In this document: piece by piece, positions 17,981-25,800 of the stretch
Numbering within the stretch: position 1 is the stretch's first letter
Layout of the letters: the number at the start of each line of letters is the position of its first letter
Assembly: GCF_001940525.2 (NCBI RefSeq)
Contig: NZ_CP019437.1
Location: forward strand, 2,392,501 to 2,456,500
DNA length: 64,000 nt
Reading direction: 5' to 3'
From: Thioclava nitratireducens
Lineage (GTDB): Bacteria; Pseudomonadota; Alphaproteobacteria; Rhodobacterales; Rhodobacteraceae
Translations under genes and position numbers: made by a program
Notes under the pieces: model-generated
What the model was told of the DNA's origin: nothing
The model's database searches: none
What the model saw: the letters and a program-made list of their open reading frames with translations, nothing else

Positions 17981-19171
17981 ATGGAAGCGGGGATGAACGC
18001 GGCCGATACCGCGTGGATCATGGTGGCGACGGCGCTGGTCTTGCTGATGACGCTGCCGGGGCTGGCGCTGTTCTACGGCGGGCTGGTGCGGGCGCGCAAC
18101 GTGCTGTCGATCTTCATGCAGTGTTTCTCGATCGCCGCGCTGATGAGCGTGCTGTGGCTGCTGTTCGGCTATTCGATCGCCTTCGGGGACGCCAATGGCT
18201 ACTGGGGCGGTCTGGGCAAATTTGCGCTGCTGGGCGTGACGCCCGACACGCTGTCGGGCTCGATCCCCGAGATCGTCTTCTTCGCTTTCCAGATGACCTT
18301 CGCGATCATCACGCCCGCCCTGATCGTCGGCGCCTTCGTGGAGCGCATCAACTATGCCTTCGTGATGGCCTTCACCGGGCTCTGGATGCTACTGATCTAC
18401 GCCCCGGTCACGCATTGGATCTGGGGGGGCGGCATGATGTCGGATGGCGGCATCTGGGGCGCGGTCGGCACCCGGGATTTCGCGGGCGGCATTGTGGTGC
18501 ATGAAACCGCGGGTCTTGCAGCCCTCGTGCTGGCGCTGATGATCGGGCCGCGCGCCAAGCGCACCACCCCGCCGCACAATCCCGGCATGGTCGCGATGGG
18601 CGCAGGGCTCCTGTGGGTCGGCTGGTTCGGCTTCAACGGCGGCTCGGAGCTGGCGGCCGATGGCGTTGCCGGCATGGCGATCACCGTCACTCATATCTCC
18701 GCCGCCGCCGCCTCGCTCAGCTGGGCGCTGTGGGAGCGCATCAAGTTCGGTCGCGCCTCGATGGTGGGCCTCGTGACCGGCACGATCGCGGGCCTCGCCT
18801 CGATCACCCCGGCCTCGGGCTTCGTGGGTCCGATCGAGGCGCTGGTGATCGGCTTCGCCGCCGGGATCATCTGTCAGGAATTCGTCGTACTGATCCGCGA
18901 GAGGCTTCATGTCGATGACAGTCTCGACGTCTTCGCGGTCCATGGCGTGGGCGGCATCTTCGGCACGATCATGATCGCGGTCTTCGGCCATGGCAGCTTT
19001 GTTGCCCAGCTTGGCGCGCTGGCGGTGGTGGGCGTCTTCACCGTCGCAGGCAGCTGGGCGCTGGCGATGCTGGTGCGGCTCGTCTTCCCGCTGCGCGTGA
19101 GCGAGGAGCACGAGACCAACGGGCTGGACCTTTCCACCCATGGCGAACGCGCCTACGACATGAATTCCTGA
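17981..19171 (+). CDS. amtB: Ammonium transporter AmtB
   Basis: A 396-residue, eleven-helix Amt/Rh channel for ammonium uptake. The N-terminus carries LPGLALFYGGLVRARN, and both pore histidines are present, in IVVHETAGLAA and in DVFAVHGVGGIFG, the paired sites that conduct ammonia. No cleavable signal peptide is obvious. There is no glnK gene next to it, unlike the common glnK-amtB arrangement, so its PII partner must lie elsewhere. The ATG at 17981 follows GAGGAGG by ten bases; ATG at 17993 is an alternative. Confidence 0.93.
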   Translation: MEAGMNAADTAWIMVATALVLLMTLPGLALFYGGLVRARNVLSIFMQCFSIAALMSVLWLLFGYSIAFGDANGYWGGLGKFALLGVTPDTLSGSIPEIVFFAFQMTFAIITPALIVGAFVERINYAFVMAFTGLWMLLIYAPVTHWIWGGGMMSDGGIWGAVGTRDFAGGIVVHETAGLAALVLALMIGPRAKRTTPPHNPGMVAMGAGLLWVGWFGFNGGSELAADGVAGMAITVTHISAAAASLSWALWERIKFGRASMVGLVTGTIAGLASITPASGFVGPIEALVIGFAAGIICQEFVVLIRERLHVDDSLDVFAVHGVGGIFGTIMIAVFGHGSFVAQLGALAVVGVFTVAGSWALAMLVRLVFPLRVSEEHETNGLDLSTHGERAYDMNS

Positions 19172-19195
19172 TCGCGGGGCTTTGAAGGGAAACGC

Positions 19196-19225
19196 AAAAA
19201 GGCCGCCCCGAGAGGCGGCCTTTTT
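19196..19225. terminator. Bidirectional terminator between amtB and the COQ10-type gene
   Basis: AAAAAGGCCGCC and GGCGGCCTTTTT flank a six-base loop (stem 19201-19207 with 19214-19220). Five A residues on one side and five T residues on the other make it an efficient terminator in both directions, fitting the convergent genes. Confidence 0.9.
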
Positions 19226-19252
19226 CGTGGCGCGGAACGAACGGCGCGGCGC

Positions 19253-19711
19253 TCAGCCCTTCGGCCCGTACAACTCCTCTGCGCGCTTCTCGAAGGCACG
19301 CACGATCCGCTGCATCGCCTCGTTGAAGACGACCCCGATCACGCCCTGCAGGATCGCGTTCTTGAACTCGAAATCGACGTGGAAATCCACCTCGCAGGAG
19401 CCCTCCTCGCGATCGGTCATCCGCCAGTGGCTGTGCATGTATTTGAACGGCCCGTCGATATATTCGGTCTCGATATGATGCTCCTCGGGATGAAGCACCA
19501 CGCGCGAGCCGAACTTCTCGCGGAACACTTTGAACGAGATCACCAGATCGGCCAGCATCAGGATCGAGCCGTCCGGACGCTCCTCGCGCGAGCGCACGCG
19601 GGCGGCGGAATTCCACGGCAGGAATTTCGGATAGCTCTCCACATCGGCCACAAGATCGTAGATCTGCTGCGCGCTATAGGGCATGACCCTGTTCTCGTGA
19701 TGCTTAGGCAT
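19253..19711 (-). CDS. COQ10/RatA-like START-domain protein, ubiquinone-binding
   Basis: A 152-residue single-domain protein of the polyketide cyclase/START family. The N-terminus MPKHHENRVMPYSAQQIYDLVADVESYP is the classic COQ10 start, in which a hydrophobic pocket binds ubiquinone or its precursors. Databases often label it RatA toxin, but the alphaproteobacterial members are better explained as quinone chaperones for respiration. Start at 19711, preceded by GGGAGA. Monocistronic, ending at the bidirectional terminator. Confidence 0.88.
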   Translation of the reverse strand: MPKHHENRVMPYSAQQIYDLVADVESYPKFLPWNSAARVRSREERPDGSILMLADLVISFKVFREKFGSRVVLHPEEHHIETEYIDGPFKYMHSHWRMTDREEGSCEVDFHVDFEFKNAILQGVIGVVFNEAMQRIVRAFEKRAEELYGPKG

Positions 19712-19795
19712 GTCTCTCCCGTTTTCTTGCGCCTCTTGATGCGCTAAAGCTAAGCCCGAGTTCAAGCCCTACAACCCGTTTCGAGGCCCTACATC

Positions 19796-20344
19796 ATGAC
19801 GCAGCGCCCCTATGTGATCGACCAGATGATTTCGGCCAAGCAGATCGCGGCCCGAGTCGAGGAATTGGCGGCCGAGATCACCCGGACCTTCAAGGGCACC
19901 GACAAGCTGGTCGTGGTGGGGCTGCTGCGCGGCTCCTTCGTGTTCATCGCCGATCTGGTGCGCGAGATCGACCTGCCCGTCGAAGTCGACTTCCTCGAGG
20001 CTTCGAGCTACGGCGACGCGATGACCAGTTCGCGCGAGGTCCGCATCCTGAAAGATCTGCGCGCGGGCATCGAAGGCCGCGACGTGCTGGTGGTCGAGGA
20101 TATCGTCGACACTGGCTTCACCCTGCACCACGTGATGGGAATGCTGCGGGCGCGCGAACCGGGGCGGATCGAATCCTGCGCGCTGCTCGACAAGCCGTCG
20201 CGGCGCGAGGTCGATGTGCGCGCCACCTGGACCGGGTTCGAGACCCCCGATGAATTCGTCGTGGGCTACGGGATCGACTTCGCGCAGCGCAACCGCAACC
20301 TGCCCTATATCGGCAAGGTGCGCTTCACCGGGGATGCTTCGTGA
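19796..20344 (+). CDS. hpt: Hypoxanthine phosphoribosyltransferase
   Basis: A 182-residue purine-salvage enzyme that makes IMP (and GMP) from the free base and PRPP. The PRPP-binding loop [18 protein letters not shown] is near residue 100, and the flexible-loop segment [17 protein letters not shown] near residue 65. The C-terminal [22 protein letters not shown] is typical of Hpt. Its stop codon overlaps the GTG start of a small membrane protein, suggesting translational coupling. Confidence 0.94.
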   Translation: MTQRPYVIDQMISAKQIAARVEELAAEITRTFKGTDKLVVVGLLRGSFVFIADLVREIDLPVEVDFLEASSYGDAMTSSREVRILKDLRAGIEGRDVLVVEDIVDTGFTLHHVMGMLRAREPGRIESCALLDKPSRREVDVRATWTGFETPDEFVVGYGIDFAQRNRNLPYIGKVRFTGDAS

Positions 20345-20523
20345 ATTACACGTGGCTGCTGCGCATGGCGCGGTGGGCACGGCGCCCTCCGTCGATGACG
20401 CAGGTGAAGATCGTGGCGGTCGTGGCGCTCGCCGTGATCGCGATCGTTGTCATTGAAAAGCTTGGATATTGGCCGGACTGGGCGTCGGTGAACCCGCGCG
20501 CCTTGCGCGCTCCCAGACCCTGA
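20341..20523 (+). CDS. Small single-span membrane protein, conserved hypothetical
   Basis: A 60-residue protein starting with GTG inside the hpt stop (GTGA at 20341-20344). The basic N-terminus ([11 protein letters not shown]) is followed by one hydrophobic helix ([15 protein letters not shown]), then a Trp-containing tail. The coupling to hpt and the regular codon use support a real gene. From memory, similar small proteins occur after hpt in other Rhodobacteraceae; no function is known. Confidence 0.65.
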   Translation: MNYTWLLRMARWARRPPSMTQVKIVAVVALAVIAIVVIEKLGYWPDWASVNPRALRAPRP

Positions 20524-20537
20524 GGCCGCGGTCCCTC

Positions 20538-20659
20538 TTCGGGCTTGTGAAATATCCCGGGGAGTGAGGCGGGAAAGGCGGCCTTCCAGTGGAAGAACGC
20601 CCCGCCGAACGCCCGACGCGCAAGCGACGGGCCGTGACGCGCGGGGGCAGAGCCCCCGC
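20538..20659 (+). repeat. Dispersed repeat, copy B, with terminal hairpin
   Basis: TTCGGGCTTGTGAAATATCCCGGGG (20538-20562) matches copies at 8.2 kb and 35.0 kb. About 80 bases later it ends in a perfect 8-bp hairpin GCGGGGGC-AGA-GCCCCCGC (20641-20659). It fills the gap between the convergent small membrane protein gene and livM2, and the hairpin may serve as the liv2 transcript end. Confidence 0.6.
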
Positions 20660-20669
20660 CACGCCAGTT

Positions 20670-21674
20670 TTATAGCGACGAAATGCGCAGCAGGCGCGCG
20701 ATCTCGCCGACGATGCCGCGGCGGAACAGCAGCACGCAGGCGATGAAGGTCGCGCCGATCACCACCTGCACCCACGAGCCGATGCCCGACAGGAAGTGCT
20801 GCAGCGTGACCACGATGAACGCGCCCACGACCGGGCCGAAGATCGTGCCCATGCCGCCCAGAAGCGTCATCAGGATCACCTCGCCCGACATCTGCCAATG
20901 CGCGTCGGTCAGCGAGGCAAACTGGAACACCAGCGCCTTGGTCGAGCCCGCAAGCCCTGCCAGACCCGCAGACAGCACGAAGGCCAGCAGCTTGAACCGG
21001 TCGACGTTGTAGCCCAGCGACAGCGCGCGCGGCTCGTTCTCGCGGATCGCCTGCAGCACCTGCCCGAAGGGCGAATGCACGATGCGGTAGATCGCGAGGA
21101 AGCCGACCAAGAAGATCGCGGCCACGAAATAGTACATCGTGATCGGATCGCTGAGATTGAAGATCCCCAGCAGGTTGCCGCGCGGGATGCCTTGCAGACC
21201 GTCCTCGCCGCCGGTGAAGGGCATTTGCAGCGCGAAGAAATACACGATCTGCGCGAGCGCGAGCGTGATCATCGCGAAGTAGATGCCCTGCCGGCGGATG
21301 GCGAGCGAGCCCACGACCCAGCCCATCGCAGCCGCTGCGAGCGTGCCAGCGATGATGCCCAGGATCGGCGGGAAGCCCCAGACCTTCAGCACATGGCCCG
21401 CGACATAGGCCGCACCGCCGAAGAAGGCGGCATGGCCGAAGCTCAAGAGGCCGGTGAAGCCGATCAGCAGGTTGAAGGCGGCCGCGAACAGCGCGAAGCA
21501 CAGCAGCTGCATCACGAAGACCGGGTAGAGGAAGAAGGGTGCGATCGCGAGGAAGCCCAGCAACACCACCCAGAACACAGCCTGCACCATGCGGCCGCGC
21601 TTGTGGGTCTGGGGGCTGACGTCTTCCTGTTCGAATTCGCCGATTTCGCTCGTCGTGCTTGTCGTATTGCTCAT
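20670..21674 (-). CDS. livM: LivM-type branched-chain amino acid ABC permease (liv2)
   Basis: A 334-residue polytopic permease of the second Liv-type importer. It has the LivM motif NLLIGFTGLLSFGHAAFFGG near residue 66 and the cytoplasmic coupling helix LQAIRENEPRALSLGYNVDRFK near residue 205. The N-terminal 25 residues are polar and rich in Thr, Ser and Glu. Last gene of the liv2 operon, ten bases after livH. Confidence 0.92.
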   Translation of the reverse strand: MSNTTSTTSEIGEFEQEDVSPQTHKRGRMVQAVFWVVLLGFLAIAPFFLYPVFVMQLLCFALFAAAFNLLIGFTGLLSFGHAAFFGGAAYVAGHVLKVWGFPPILGIIAGTLAAAAMGWVVGSLAIRRQGIYFAMITLALAQIVYFFALQMPFTGGEDGLQGIPRGNLLGIFNLSDPITMYYFVAAIFLVGFLAIYRIVHSPFGQVLQAIRENEPRALSLGYNVDRFKLLAFVLSAGLAGLAGSTKALVFQFASLTDAHWQMSGEVILMTLLGGMGTIFGPVVGAFIVVTLQHFLSGIGSWVQVVIGATFIACVLLFRRGIVGEIARLLRISSL

Positions 21675-21684
21675 GTCTTCACCC

Positions 21685-22590
21685 TCACCCTTGACGTCCG
21701 AAGAGGCCCGACGGGCGCACCAGAAGCACGATCACCATCAGCAGGAAGATCACCGTGTTCGCGGCGGGCGCGTAGAAGACCTTGGTCACGCCCTCGATCA
21801 GCCCCAGAGAGAAGCCGGTGATCACCGCCCCCGCAATCGAGCCCATGCCGCCGATCACGACGACCGCGAAGATCACGATGATCAGGTTCGCGCCCATCAG
21901 CGGGCTGACCGAGTAGATCGGCGCGGCCAGCACGCCTGCGAGCCCCGCGAGGCCGGTGCCGAAGCCGAAAGTCAGCATCACCATCAGCGGCACGTTGATC
22001 CCGAAGGCTTTCACCAGTTCGGGGTTCTCGGTGCCCGCGCGCAGCCGTGCGCCGATCCGGGTCCGCTCGATCACGTACCAGGTCACGAAGCAGACCACGA
22101 TCGAGAAGATGATCACGAAGAGGCGGTATTTCGGGAACATCATGAAGCCGAGATTGGTCACGCCCTTCATGCTCTCGGGCATCCCCGGATAGGGCGTGCC
22201 GGAGGCGTTGAAGTAATTGATGAACAGGCCCTGCAGCACCAGCGTGATCCCGAAGGTCAGCAGCAGCGAGTAGATCGGGTCGAGCTTGTAGAGCCTGCGC
22301 AGCAGGAAGCGTTCGATCAGCATCCCGAAGCAGGCCACCAGGAGCGGCGCGAGGATCAGCGCCGGCCAGAAGCCGATATGCAGGTCCGCCATGCCGATCC
22401 ACTGACCGACATAGGAATACAGGATCAGCGCGAGGAACGCGCCCAGCATGTAGAGCGCGCCATGCGCGAAATTGACCACGTTCAAGAGGCCGAAGATCAC
22501 CGCGAGCCCGAGGCTCAGCATCGCGTAGAACACGCCGTTGTTTAGGCCCAGCATCCCCTGGGCAAGAATAAGTCGGATCATCGGATCCAT
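21685..22590 (-). CDS. livH: LivH-type branched-chain amino acid ABC permease (liv2)
   Basis: A 301-residue integral membrane permease. The N-terminal LSLGLAVIFGLLNVVNFAHGALYMLG is the LivH signature, and RTRIGARLRAGTENPELVKAFGINV forms the ATPase-coupling region. It ends with VLLVRPSGLFGRQG, typical of the family. It sits between livF (54 bases upstream) and livM (10 bases downstream) in the operon. Confidence 0.93.
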   Translation of the reverse strand: MDPMIRLILAQGMLGLNNGVFYAMLSLGLAVIFGLLNVVNFAHGALYMLGAFLALILYSYVGQWIGMADLHIGFWPALILAPLLVACFGMLIERFLLRRLYKLDPIYSLLLTFGITLVLQGLFINYFNASGTPYPGMPESMKGVTNLGFMMFPKYRLFVIIFSIVVCFVTWYVIERTRIGARLRAGTENPELVKAFGINVPLMVMLTFGFGTGLAGLAGVLAAPIYSVSPLMGANLIIVIFAVVVIGGMGSIAGAVITGFSLGLIEGVTKVFYAPAANTVIFLLMVIVLLVRPSGLFGRQG

Positions 22591-22644
22591 CGGGGTTGTC
22601 CTCCCTGTCGGGTCTCGGGCGCCTGAGCCCGGCCCGGTTTCTCG

Positions 22645-23367
22645 TTACACGCTCAGGTAATGGTTCAGCCGGTCCATCGAGGCTTCGACCTGATCGGCTT
22701 CGATCACGTCGATCACCTCGCCATGTTCGATGACATAATGGCGGTCGGCGAGCGGGGCTGCGAAGCGGAAGTTCTGCTCCACCAGAACGATCGTGTAGCC
22801 GCGCGATTTCAGATCGCGGATCACGCGACCCAGCGTTTTCACGATCACGGGCGCCAGCCCTTCGGTGATCTCATCGAGCAGCAGCAGCCGCGAGCCGGTG
22901 CGCAGGATACGCGCGATGGCCAGCATCTGCTGTTCGCCGCCCGAAAGCCGCGTGCCCATCCGCTTGCGGACATTGGCGAGGTTCGGGAACATCTCGAAGA
23001 GTTCCTCCACCGACATGCCGCCCTCGCCGACATTCGGCGGCAGCATCAGGTTTTCCTCGACATTGAGCGAGGCGAAGATGCCGCGCTCTTCGGGGCAATA
23101 GCCGATCCGTGCATCGGGCGAGATCTTGTGCGTGGGCTTCGTCAGAAACTCCTCGCCATTGATCTTGATCGAGCCTTCGCGGCGATCGACCATACCCATG
23201 ATCGAACGCAGCGTGGTCGAACGGCCCGCGCCGTTGCGGCCCAGAAGGGTGATCAGCTGCCCCTCGCCTAGTTCGAGATTGATCCCGTGCAGGACGTGGC
23301 TCTCGCCATACCATGCGTGCAGATTCTCGATCTTGAGCATCGGTTTGGTCATGGTTGCGGTGCTCAT
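22645..23367 (-). CDS. livF: LivF-type ABC ATPase (liv2) with Arg in place of the Walker A Lys
   Basis: A 240-residue ATPase of the second importer. The signature LSGGEQQMLAIARIL, Walker B LLLLDEITEGLAP and the switch segment IVLVEQNFRFA are present. The P-loop reads GRNGAGRSTT: the usual Lys is Arg (codon CGT). The residue after Walker B DE is Ile, not Pro. Similar GAGR P-loops are, as I recall, seen in some proteobacterial LivF proteins, so the gene is probably functional. It overlaps livG by four bases. Confidence 0.9.
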   Translation of the reverse strand: MSTATMTKPMLKIENLHAWYGESHVLHGINLELGEGQLITLLGRNGAGRSTTLRSIMGMVDRREGSIKINGEEFLTKPTHKISPDARIGYCPEERGIFASLNVEENLMLPPNVGEGGMSVEELFEMFPNLANVRKRMGTRLSGGEQQMLAIARILRTGSRLLLLDEITEGLAPVIVKTLGRVIRDLKSRGYTIVLVEQNFRFAAPLADRHYVIEHGEVIDVIEADQVEASMDRLNHYLSV

Positions 23368-24137
23368 GCGACCTCCTCCTGCTCGTCGGCGGAGACGCCC
23401 ATGTAGGCCTCCATGACTTGCGGGTTCTTCGACACTTCGGAATAGGGCCCTTCGGCCAGCACTTCGCCGCGCGCCAGCACGGTGATCGTGTCGGCCAGTT
23501 CCGCCACGACGCCGAGGTTATGCTCCACCATGACGATGGTGCGCCCCTCGCGGACACGGCCGATCAGCTCGGTCACGGCGCCCACGTCCTCGGTGCCCAT
23601 GCCCTGGGTCGGCTCGTCGAGCAGCATCAGCTCGGGCTCCAGCCCCAGCGTCGTCGCGATCTCGAGCGCGCGTTTGCGGCCGTAGGGCAGCTCCACCGCT
23701 TTGAGATGGGCGAAGTCCTTCAGCCCCACCTGATCGAGTGCAGCGACGGCTTTCGCGTCGAGGTCGTGCAGCACCGATTTGGAGCGCCAAAACTGATAGC
23801 TCACGCCCAGCGAGCGTTGCAGCGCGAGGCGCACGTTTTCCAGCGCCGTCAGGTGCGGAAAGACCGCGGAAATCTGGAACGACCGAACGATGCCCATATT
23901 GGCGATCTCGGCGGGTTTGCGATTGGTGATATCGCGGTCGTTGAAGAGGATCTTGCCCGACGTGGGCGTGATGAATTTCGTCAGCAGGTTGAACATCGTG
24001 GTCTTGCCCGCGCCGTTCGGGCCGATGATCGCGTGAATGGCGCCGCGCTTGATGCGCAGGTTCACGTCATTGACGGCCACGAAGCCGCCGAAACTCTTGG
24101 TCAGGTTCTTGGCCTCGAGAATGATATCGTCGCTCAT
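23364..24137 (-). CDS. livG: LivG-type ABC transporter ATP-binding protein (liv2)
   Basis: A 257-residue ATPase with an intact Walker A (GPNGAGKTT), the family's NRKPAEIANMGIVRSFQISAVFP segment, an unusual signature region (VELPYGRKRALEIATTLG, with PYGRKR in place of SGGQ), Walker B LMLLDEPTQGMG and the switch His in VMVEHNLGVV. The altered signature is common in LivG-type subunits. It starts 72 bases after the binding-protein gene, past a strong stem-loop, and overlaps livF at its end. Confidence 0.92.
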   Translation of the reverse strand: MSDDIILEAKNLTKSFGGFVAVNDVNLRIKRGAIHAIIGPNGAGKTTMFNLLTKFITPTSGKILFNDRDITNRKPAEIANMGIVRSFQISAVFPHLTALENVRLALQRSLGVSYQFWRSKSVLHDLDAKAVAALDQVGLKDFAHLKAVELPYGRKRALEIATTLGLEPELMLLDEPTQGMGTEDVGAVTELIGRVREGRTIVMVEHNLGVVAELADTITVLARGEVLAEGPYSEVSKNPQVMEAYMGVSADEQEEVA

Positions 24138-24162
24138 GGTCTCGCTTTCGGACTGATACGCA

Positions 24163-24194
24163 GGCGCAGGGCGGTCGCGATGCCGCCCTGCGCC
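24163..24194 (-). terminator. Long stem-loop between the liv2 binding-protein gene and livG
   Basis: A perfect 12-bp GC-rich stem (24163-24174 with 24183-24194) has an eight-base loop and no T-run on the minus strand. It probably stabilises the 3' end of the binding-protein message or partly attenuates readthrough. The liv1 operon has a hairpin at the same relative place. Confidence 0.6.
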
Positions 24195-24209
24195 AAGGAT
24201 TTGTTCAGA

Positions 24210-25427
24210 TCACTTGTTGACCAGCTTGCAGCCGCCCGCTTCGAGCGAGGCATAGGCCTCTTTGCCCGGAATGGTGCGCGCCACGTCGGCCACGTCCCAC
24301 GGATCTTCGCCGCCTTCTTTGACCTTCAGCAGATACATGTCGTGCTCCAGCAGGCCGTCGGGACGGATGGTGCCGCCCTTGGCGAAGAAGTCGTCGATCT
24401 TCATCTTGCCGAGCTGCTCACGCACCTTGTCGGAATCGTCGGTGCCAGCCGCCTTGATCGCCTCGAGATAGGCCATGGTCAGCGAGTAGTCCGCAGCGTG
24501 CACGAAGGTCGGCGCTTCGCCGCCCGAGAACTTCTCGTACTCTTCCTTCCACTTGCGGCTCTCGTCGTCCATGTTCCAGTACCAACCGGTGGTGAACTGG
24601 AGGCCCTTGGCGACGTCGGTGCCGAGCGACTTCACGTCCGAGATCAGCACCAGCATACCAGCGAGCTGCTGGCCACCGGCGACGATGCCGAATTCATGCG
24701 CCTGCTTGATCGAGTTCACGGTGTCCTGACCGGCATTGGCCAGACCGATCACTTTCGCGCCCGAGCTTTGCGCCTGCAGCAGGTACGAGGAGAAGTCGGT
24801 CGATGCCAGCGGCACGTCCGAGCTGCCCACGACCGAACCGCCGAGGTTCTTCACGACTTCCGACGTGTTGTCCTGCAGCGCATGGCCGAAGGCGTAGTCA
24901 GCGGTGATGAAGTACCAGCTGTCGCCGCCGTTCTTCACGACCGCCGTCGCGGTGCCGACCGGCAGCGCGTGGGTGTCGTAGCCGTAGTGGATGCCATATT
25001 TCGAGCAGTTCTCGCCGGTCAGCGCCGCGGTGGCAGCGCCGGTTGCGAAGGTGATGGTCTTCTTCTCGGAAGCGAGTTGCTGCACGGCAAGCGCCACGGC
25101 CGAGTTGGTCAGGTCGGCGATCATGTCGACATGCTCTTGGTCGATCCACTCGCGTGCGGTGGCCGAACCGACATCCGCCTTGTTCTGGTGGTCAGCCGAG
25201 ATCACTTCGATCGGCTTGCCGAGAACTTCGCCGCCGAAGTCGCGCACGGCCATTTTCACCGCGTCGACCGCGCCCTTACCCGAGAAACCGGTCGAGTAGA
25301 CGCCGGACATATCGCCGAGCACACCGATCTTCACCGAGCCGTTCGAAATCGCGTCCTGCGCCATCGCGCCGCCTGCGGCAATGCTAAGCGCCGCGGCACT
25401 TACACCTGCGTAAATAGCTGATTTCAT
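24210..25427 (-). CDS. livK: Liv-type ABC transporter substrate-binding protein (liv2)
   Basis: A 405-residue periplasmic binding protein of the type I (Leu/Ile/Val, amide and aromatic-acid) family. A Sec signal (MKSAIYAGVSAAALSIAAGG, cut after AMA) precedes VKIGVLGDMSGVYSTGFSG. In related bacteria such proteins bind amino acids, amides or aromatic acids; the ligand here is not clear. The start at 25427 has GGAGG seven bases upstream, while the ATG at 25433 abuts the Shine-Dalgarno sequence and is unlikely. First gene of the liv2 operon, divergent from a LysR gene. Confidence 0.92.
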   Translation of the reverse strand: MKSAIYAGVSAAALSIAAGGAMAQDAISNGSVKIGVLGDMSGVYSTGFSGKGAVDAVKMAVRDFGGEVLGKPIEVISADHQNKADVGSATAREWIDQEHVDMIADLTNSAVALAVQQLASEKKTITFATGAATAALTGENCSKYGIHYGYDTHALPVGTATAVVKNGGDSWYFITADYAFGHALQDNTSEVVKNLGGSVVGSSDVPLASTDFSSYLLQAQSSGAKVIGLANAGQDTVNSIKQAHEFGIVAGGQQLAGMLVLISDVKSLGTDVAKGLQFTTGWYWNMDDESRKWKEEYEKFSGGEAPTFVHAADYSLTMAYLEAIKAAGTDDSDKVREQLGKMKIDDFFAKGGTIRPDGLLEHDMYLLKVKEGGEDPWDVADVARTIPGKEAYASLEAGGCKLVNK

Positions 25428-25433
25428 CAACAT

Positions 25434-25800
25434 TCCTCCCATTGGTTGATAGATTTGGCTCTCTTGCGCATCGCGCCATGAGAACACGCCGACGGGACGC
25501 TTCTCTGGTCCCTGCCGGATTACGATCCTGTTTTTCTCCTCACACGGCCGTCCCTGCTCCTCGACGCGACCGCTGGCGAATTCAGCTTGGAAACGAGGGG
25601 ACATTCAAGCGCTTGCGCCACCGCAGTTCCCTTCAAGCCGATAAATTCATTGTCAGCGCTCCCATCATAGGCAGAAACCGGCCATGTGCAAAAGGCTAGG
25701 TGGGAAAATACGCGCGGCCATGCCACGTATCGCCAAACGCATGTGCAAGAATACCCATATAGCCCGTTTTTACGACACACGACTGCAAAAAGGACCGGCA
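25434..25800. other. Divergent control region between liv2 and a LysR gene
   Basis: This 367-base gap contains no gene that I can support. It holds a predicted liv2 promoter (25664-25691), two identical CATGTGCAA words at 25683-25691 and 25740-25748, and an AT-rich tract near 25755-25790 just before the LysR start. The liv2 leader would be more than 200 bases long. Confidence 0.5.
25664..25691 (-). promoter_or_regulatory. Predicted liv2 promoter with overlapping direct-repeat word
   Basis: On the minus strand TTGCAC (25691-25686) and TATGAT (25669-25664) are 16 bases apart. The -35 hexamer lies inside one of two exact CATGTGCAA words whose starts are 57 bases apart (25683 and 25740). A regulator bound there would compete with or contact polymerase. 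The divergent LysR protein is the obvious candidate. Confidence 0.45.

Noticed and set aside
19253..19711. RatA toxin of a toxin-antitoxin pair
   Set aside because: The START-domain sequence fits COQ10-type ubiquinone-binding proteins and there is no RatB/antitoxin gene beside it.
23355..25421. 688-codon plus-strand open frame opposite livG and the liv2 binding protein
   Set aside because: Shadow of two well-supported genes, His/Arg-rich and without recognisable motifs.
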